Shown here one piece after another: positions 60,966 to 64,000 of a stretch of DNA of 64,000 bases (its first letter is position 1; each line of letters opens with the position of its first letter). Both the position numbers and the translations under genes were made by a program. Source of the DNA: Blastococcus sp. LR1. Its GTDB lineage: Bacteria > Actinomycetota > Actinomycetes > Mycobacteriales > Geodermatophilaceae. The DNA lies in the NCBI RefSeq assembly GCF_020166105.1, contig NZ_JAIUJY010000002.1:62001-126000 (forward strand), written 5' to 3'. The notes under the pieces were generated by a model. The model was not told the DNA's origin, searched no databases, and saw only the letters and a list, made by a program, of their open reading frames with translations.

Positions 60966-61901
60966 TCAGAAGGTCAGCACCAGCCGCCCACGCACCCCGC
61001 CGGCCTCGAGCACACGGTGCGCCTCGGCCGCCTGCTCCGCCGGGAACGTCCGCGCCACCCGGAGCGTCAGCACGCCGTCCTCGACCTGCTGCCGCAGCGT
61101 GTCCAGCCAGGCCCGCTCCTCCGCCACCTTGCGCACGAGCGTGGGGAAGAACCGCAGGCCCCGCTCACCGTTGCCCCGGTAACCGCGGACCGTCGCGACA
61201 GCTCCTCCGTCACGCACCGCGGGCAGCACCAGCTCGTCCTGCACCGACCCGTCGGCCAGCCCGTGCACGCCCTCCGGGAAGTGCTCGCGGATCCGCTCGG
61301 CGACGTCGTCCCCGCGCCGGACGACGACGTCGGCACCGAGCCCGCGCACCAGCTCCTCGTCGGCCTCCGACGCATCGGCGACGACGGTGAGCCCCTCGGC
61401 CTTGGCCAGCTGGATGACGTAGCCGCCGTACGCGCCGGCCGCACCTGTCACCGCCAGCACCTCACCCGGCTGCAGCGCCATCAGGTTCAGGGAGAACCGG
61501 GCGGTCAGGCCGTTCATCGGCAGCGTCGCGGCCTCCACGGCGGTGGCGCCCGCCGGTGCCCGCACGACGGAGTTGCCCGGCAGCACCTTGTCCTCCCGGT
61601 AGGCGCCGTACGGGCCGAACGGGACGACGACGCCCATGGCGAGGTCGCCGACGGAGAGGTGGTCGACCCCCTCGCCCACCTCGGCGACGGTTCCGGCGAC
61701 GTCCATGCCGGGCACCCACGGCGGCGTCTTGACGGGGTCACGCTCGGCGTAGGCGCCGGAGCGGGCGTGCGTGTCGGTCGGGCTGACCGCGGCCGCCTCG
61801 ACCGTCAGCCGCACCTGGCCCGGGCCCAGCGGCTCCTGCTCGACGTCGACGATGTGCAGGGCCTCCGGCCCACCGAACTCGGTCACTCCCGCAGCACGCA
61901 T
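60966..61901 (-). CDS. NADPH:quinone reductase-type MDR oxidoreductase
   Basis: 311 residues. MRAAGVTEFGGPEALHIVDVEQ start, Rossmann loop LAVTGAAGAYGGYVIQLAKAE near 150 and ending LEAGGVRGRLVLTF. It stands alone, separated by 228 nt without a gene from the T7SS-like operon on one side and by 116 nt from the divergent RHH gene on the other. Confidence 0.88.
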   Translation of the reverse strand: MRAAGVTEFGGPEALHIVDVEQEPLGPGQVRLTVEAAAVSPTDTHARSGAYAERDPVKTPPWVPGMDVAGTVAEVGEGVDHLSVGDLAMGVVVPFGPYGAYREDKVLPGNSVVRAPAGATAVEAATLPMNGLTARFSLNLMALQPGEVLAVTGAAGAYGGYVIQLAKAEGLTVVADASEADEELVRGLGADVVVRRGDDVAERIREHFPEGVHGLADGSVQDELVLPAVRDGGAVATVRGYRGNGERGLRFFPTLVRKVAEERAWLDTLRQQVEDGVLTLRVARTFPAEQAAEAHRVLEAGGVRGRLVLTF

Positions 61902-61950
61902 GCGCCGTGCTTACACGGACGCCGCCCGGCCCGCTCCAGCAGGCCCTTCA

Positions 61951-62018
61951 TCCGGTGGTGTCACGCGACATCACATCGGCCCTTGCGCTGACGTCATAGT
62001 GGTGTCACAGTGACGTCA
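61951..62018. promoter_or_regulatory. Repeat-rich operator/promoter in front of the RHH gene
   Basis: Two TGACGTCA palindromes (61989-61996 and 62011-62018) flank GGTGTCAC (62001-62008), and GGTGTCAC occurs again at 61957-61964 followed by TCACATCG. The second palindrome overlaps the RHH start codon. The spacing of about 22 nt places the two palindromes on the same DNA face, suiting binding by a dimeric RHH protein. Confidence 0.65.
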
Positions 62019-62530
62019 TGGACCTGACGCCCTTCGTCGAACAACTCCGACGCGAACTCACGGTCGCCGCCGAGGCCGGCGGCGAGGACGCCCGCGCTCT
62101 CGCCGAACGACTGGTCGCGCCGCTGGAGTCCTCGGTGCGGCTGGCCCTGCTCAACGCACTCTCCGTGGCCGCCGAGGAGCTGACCGGCCAGCTGGCTCCC
62201 GGCTCCGTCGACGTCCGGCTGCGCGGCGGCGACATCGGCTTCGCCGTCACCCAGCCGCCCGCTCCCGAGCCGGCCGCGCAGCCGGCCGCCGTGGCTGCGC
62301 CCGCTCCCGACACGGACGACGGAAGCACGATCCGGATCACCCTCCGACTGCCCGAGGCGCTCAAGTCCCGGGTGGAGGACGCCGCCGCCGCGAGCGGCTC
62401 CTCGGTCAACACCTGGCTCGTCCGTGCGGTGTCCGGCGCTCTGGACACCGGCTCCCGCACTGCCCCGAGCGAACCCCGGCGCAGCAGCCGGTGGTCTCCC
62501 GGAGAGCACGTCACGGGCTGGGCCCGCTAG
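62018..62530 (+). CDS. Ribbon-helix-helix protein (HicB/Arc type)
   Basis: 170 residues. An N-terminal helical part (MDLTPFVEQLRRELTVAAEA) and a Pro/Ala linker lead to a RHH domain: strand IRITLRLPEALKSRVEDAA and helix SGSSVNTWLVRAVSGAL. Proteins of this build usually precede a DUF4097 protein and an ABC transporter in actinobacteria, as here. It probably binds the repeats in front of its own gene. Confidence 0.8.
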   Translation: MDLTPFVEQLRRELTVAAEAGGEDARALAERLVAPLESSVRLALLNALSVAAEELTGQLAPGSVDVRLRGGDIGFAVTQPPAPEPAAQPAAVAAPAPDTDDGSTIRITLRLPEALKSRVEDAAAASGSSVNTWLVRAVSGALDTGSRTAPSEPRRSSRWSPGEHVTGWAR

Positions 62531-62618
62531 CCCCCGCTCCTCCCCCAGCTCGCACAGCACCTCCACCCCGGCCGCCCGGCCGCGGGTGTCCCATCCGCGC
62601 CCTCAGGAGGGCACCGCC

Positions 62619-63410
62619 ATGCCTGTGTTCGACACCCCCGACCCGATCACCACCCGCATCGACGTCGCCGCCGGGAACGCCCGGGTCAGCGCGACTCGGC
62701 GCACCACCACCGAGGTCGACGTCCGCCCCGCCAACCCGAAGAAGGCCGGCGACGTCGAGGCCGCGCAGCAGACCCGCGTCGAGTTCGCCGACGGGCGGCT
62801 GCTGATCAGCACTCCCCGCAAGCTCCGGCTGGCCCTGTTCGGCCCCTCCGCCGTCGTCGACATCGACGTCCGGCTGCCCGAGGGCTCCGAGCTGCACGCC
62901 GACTCCGGCTTCGGCAACGTCGACTGCGAGGGCCGGCTCGGCGACGTGCGCGTCACCAGCAAGGCCGGCGACGTCCGGATCGACCGGGCCGGCACGGTCA
63001 CCGCCCGCAGCTCCGCCGGCGACGTCGAGGTCCGCGAGGCCCACGGCAGCGTCGATGCCGGCACCGCCTACGGCCAGGTGCGGGTCGGCTCCGCCCGCGG
63101 CGACGTGCGACTGGACTCCTCGAGCGGCGACATCTGGGTCGACCGGGCGTCGGGCTCGGTGCACGCGACCACGAAGTACGGCCAGGTGCGGGTGACCGAG
63201 GCCGTTCGCGGCGAGCTGGTCCTGGAGACGTCCTACGGGACCGTCGAGGCCGGCGTCCGCGAGGGAACGGCCGCCTGGCTCGACCTCCAGGCCTCCGCCG
63301 GGCGCGTGCGCAACCTGCTCGACGCCGCCGACGGTCCCGACGACGCCGTCGAGATCGTCGAGATCCACGCCCGGACCGCCTACGGCGACGTCGTCGTCCG
63401 CCGCGCCTGA
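62619..63410 (+). CDS. DUF4097 beta-strand-repeat protein
   Basis: 263 residues forming a repeated-strand beta-solenoid: GDVRVTSKAGDVRIDRAG, SSAGDVEVREAHGSVDAG, SSGDIWVDRASGSVHA. No signal peptide; function unknown but commonly linked to export or envelope-stress ABC transporters. ATG 62619 is preceded by CAGGAGG. The upstream RHH gene and the downstream ABC gene are co-directional. Confidence 0.85.
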   Translation: MPVFDTPDPITTRIDVAAGNARVSATRRTTTEVDVRPANPKKAGDVEAAQQTRVEFADGRLLISTPRKLRLALFGPSAVVDIDVRLPEGSELHADSGFGNVDCEGRLGDVRVTSKAGDVRIDRAGTVTARSSAGDVEVREAHGSVDAGTAYGQVRVGSARGDVRLDSSSGDIWVDRASGSVHATTKYGQVRVTEAVRGELVLETSYGTVEAGVREGTAAWLDLQASAGRVRNLLDAADGPDDAVEIVEIHARTAYGDVVVRRA

Positions 63411-63436
63411 TCCGCCACCACCCGAGAGGAAGCGAC

Positions 63437-64000
63437 ATGAATTCCGCCATCTCCGTCCGGGGACTGCGCAAGTCCTTCGGCGAGCAGGTCGTGCTCGACG
63501 GCCTGGACCTGACCGTTCCCGAGGGCTCGGTCTTCGCCCTGCTGGGCCCCAACGGGTCCGGCAAGACCACCACCGTCGACATCCTGTCCACGCTCACCCC
63601 CGGCGACTCCGGCGAGGTCCGGGTGGCCGGGTACGACGTGGCGAAGGACCCCCGTGCCGTTCGTGCGTCCATCGCGGTCACCGGCCAGTTCACCGCCGTC
63701 GACAACCTGCTGACCGGTGCCGAGAACCTCCGCCTGATGGCCGACCTGCTCCACCTCGGCCGGCAGGAGGGGCAGGCCCGCGCCGCGGACCTGCTCGAGC
63801 GGTTCGACCTGGTCGAGGCCGCCACCACCAACCCGTCGACCTACTCCGGCGGCATGCGCCGCAAGCTCGATCTCGCCATGGGCCTGATGGGTGACCCCCG
63901 GATCGTCTTCCTCGACGAGCCGACCACCGGCCTCGACCCGCGCAGCCGGCGGGCGGTCTGGGACGTCGTGCGCGGCCTCGTCGCCGACGGAGTCACGGTG
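63437..64000 (+). CDS. ABC transporter ATP-binding protein, DrrA/daunorubicin-resistance type (partial)
   Basis: 188 residues visible, cut at the window end. Walker A GPNGSGKTTT, Q-loop region, signature YSGGMRRKLDLAM and Walker B IVFLDEPTTGLDPRSRR are all present. ATG 63437 is preceded by GAGAGGAAGC. It is probably followed by a permease outside the window, forming a multidrug or lipid exporter. Confidence 0.9.
   Translation, partial: MNSAISVRGLRKSFGEQVVLDGLDLTVPEGSVFALLGPNGSGKTTTVDILSTLTPGDSGEVRVAGYDVAKDPRAVRASIAVTGQFTAVDNLLTGAENLRLMADLLHLGRQEGQARAADLLERFDLVEAATTNPSTYSGGMRRKLDLAMGLMGDPRIVFLDEPTTGLDPRSRRAVWDVVRGLVADGVTV

Noticed and set aside
1-64000. CRISPR arrays, insertion sequences, integrases, ordinary tRNAs and rRNAs
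   Set aside because: None was seen; the only tRNA-like sequence is the end of tmRNA.

Overview
The window is a gene-dense, roughly 70-75% GC stretch of a high-GC actinobacterial chromosome. Signs of this are frequent GTG starts, many 4-base GTGA/ATGA start-stop overlaps, an SCO6745-type protein, a deazaflavin-dependent nitroreductase-family protein, an RHH/DUF4097/Drr-type ABC cluster, a CslA-GlxA-GH6 locus and an actinobacterial prfB-ftsE-ftsX-smpB block. A Geodermatophilaceae-like organism would fit, but that is an impression; no 16S gene is present. I see no CRISPR array, insertion sequence, prophage or ordinary tRNA.

Layout. 1-2.6 kb: the end of a K+ channel gene and a membrane class III adenylate cyclase. 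2.7-5.4 kb: the metNIQ methionine transporter on the minus strand behind a SAM (S-box) riboswitch and a 20-codon leader. 5.5-6.0 kb: ssrA (tmRNA) with its terminator. 6-14.2 kb: a recC-recB-recD operon. 14.3-17.3 kb: corA with a proline-rich leader ORF, and an SLC13 anion transporter. 17.3-27 kb: metabolic and acetyltransferase genes, then prfB, ftsE, ftsX, smpB, and a frameshifted GGDEF-EAL gene. 27-31.5 kb: small secreted, lipoprotein and membrane genes of unknown function.

31.6-36.4 kb: a tightly overlapped cslA-glxA-GH6 operon for an exported beta-glucan, with a structured leader. 36.7-40.9 kb: a Tad/Flp pilus operon. 41-49.1 kb: a lipoprotein, a YihY protein, flavin and quinone reductases with a divergent MarR regulator and an obvious operator, and a ThDP enzyme with an EthD-like partner.

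49.5-60.7 kb is the most unusual part. It holds a WXG100 protein, an FtsK/EssC-type ATPase carrying N-terminal ubiquitin-like and FHA domains, a transmembrane Ser/Thr kinase, a substrate-binding-protein-like lipoprotein and a 937-residue secreted helical protein. No EccB, EccD, EccE or mycosin is present. The set resembles the Firmicutes type VIIb layout (EsxA, EsaB/EssC, EssB, EsaA) more than the mycobacterial ESX layout. 61-64 kb: a quinone reductase and an apparently autoregulated RHH-DUF4097-ABC exporter operon that runs off the window.

Links between genes: tmRNA and SmpB, both present, act together in ribosome rescue. The GGDEF-EAL protein and the cellulose-synthase-like locus could meet through c-di-GMP, which is inference only. 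CslA, GlxA and the GH6 enzyme make, modify and trim one polymer.
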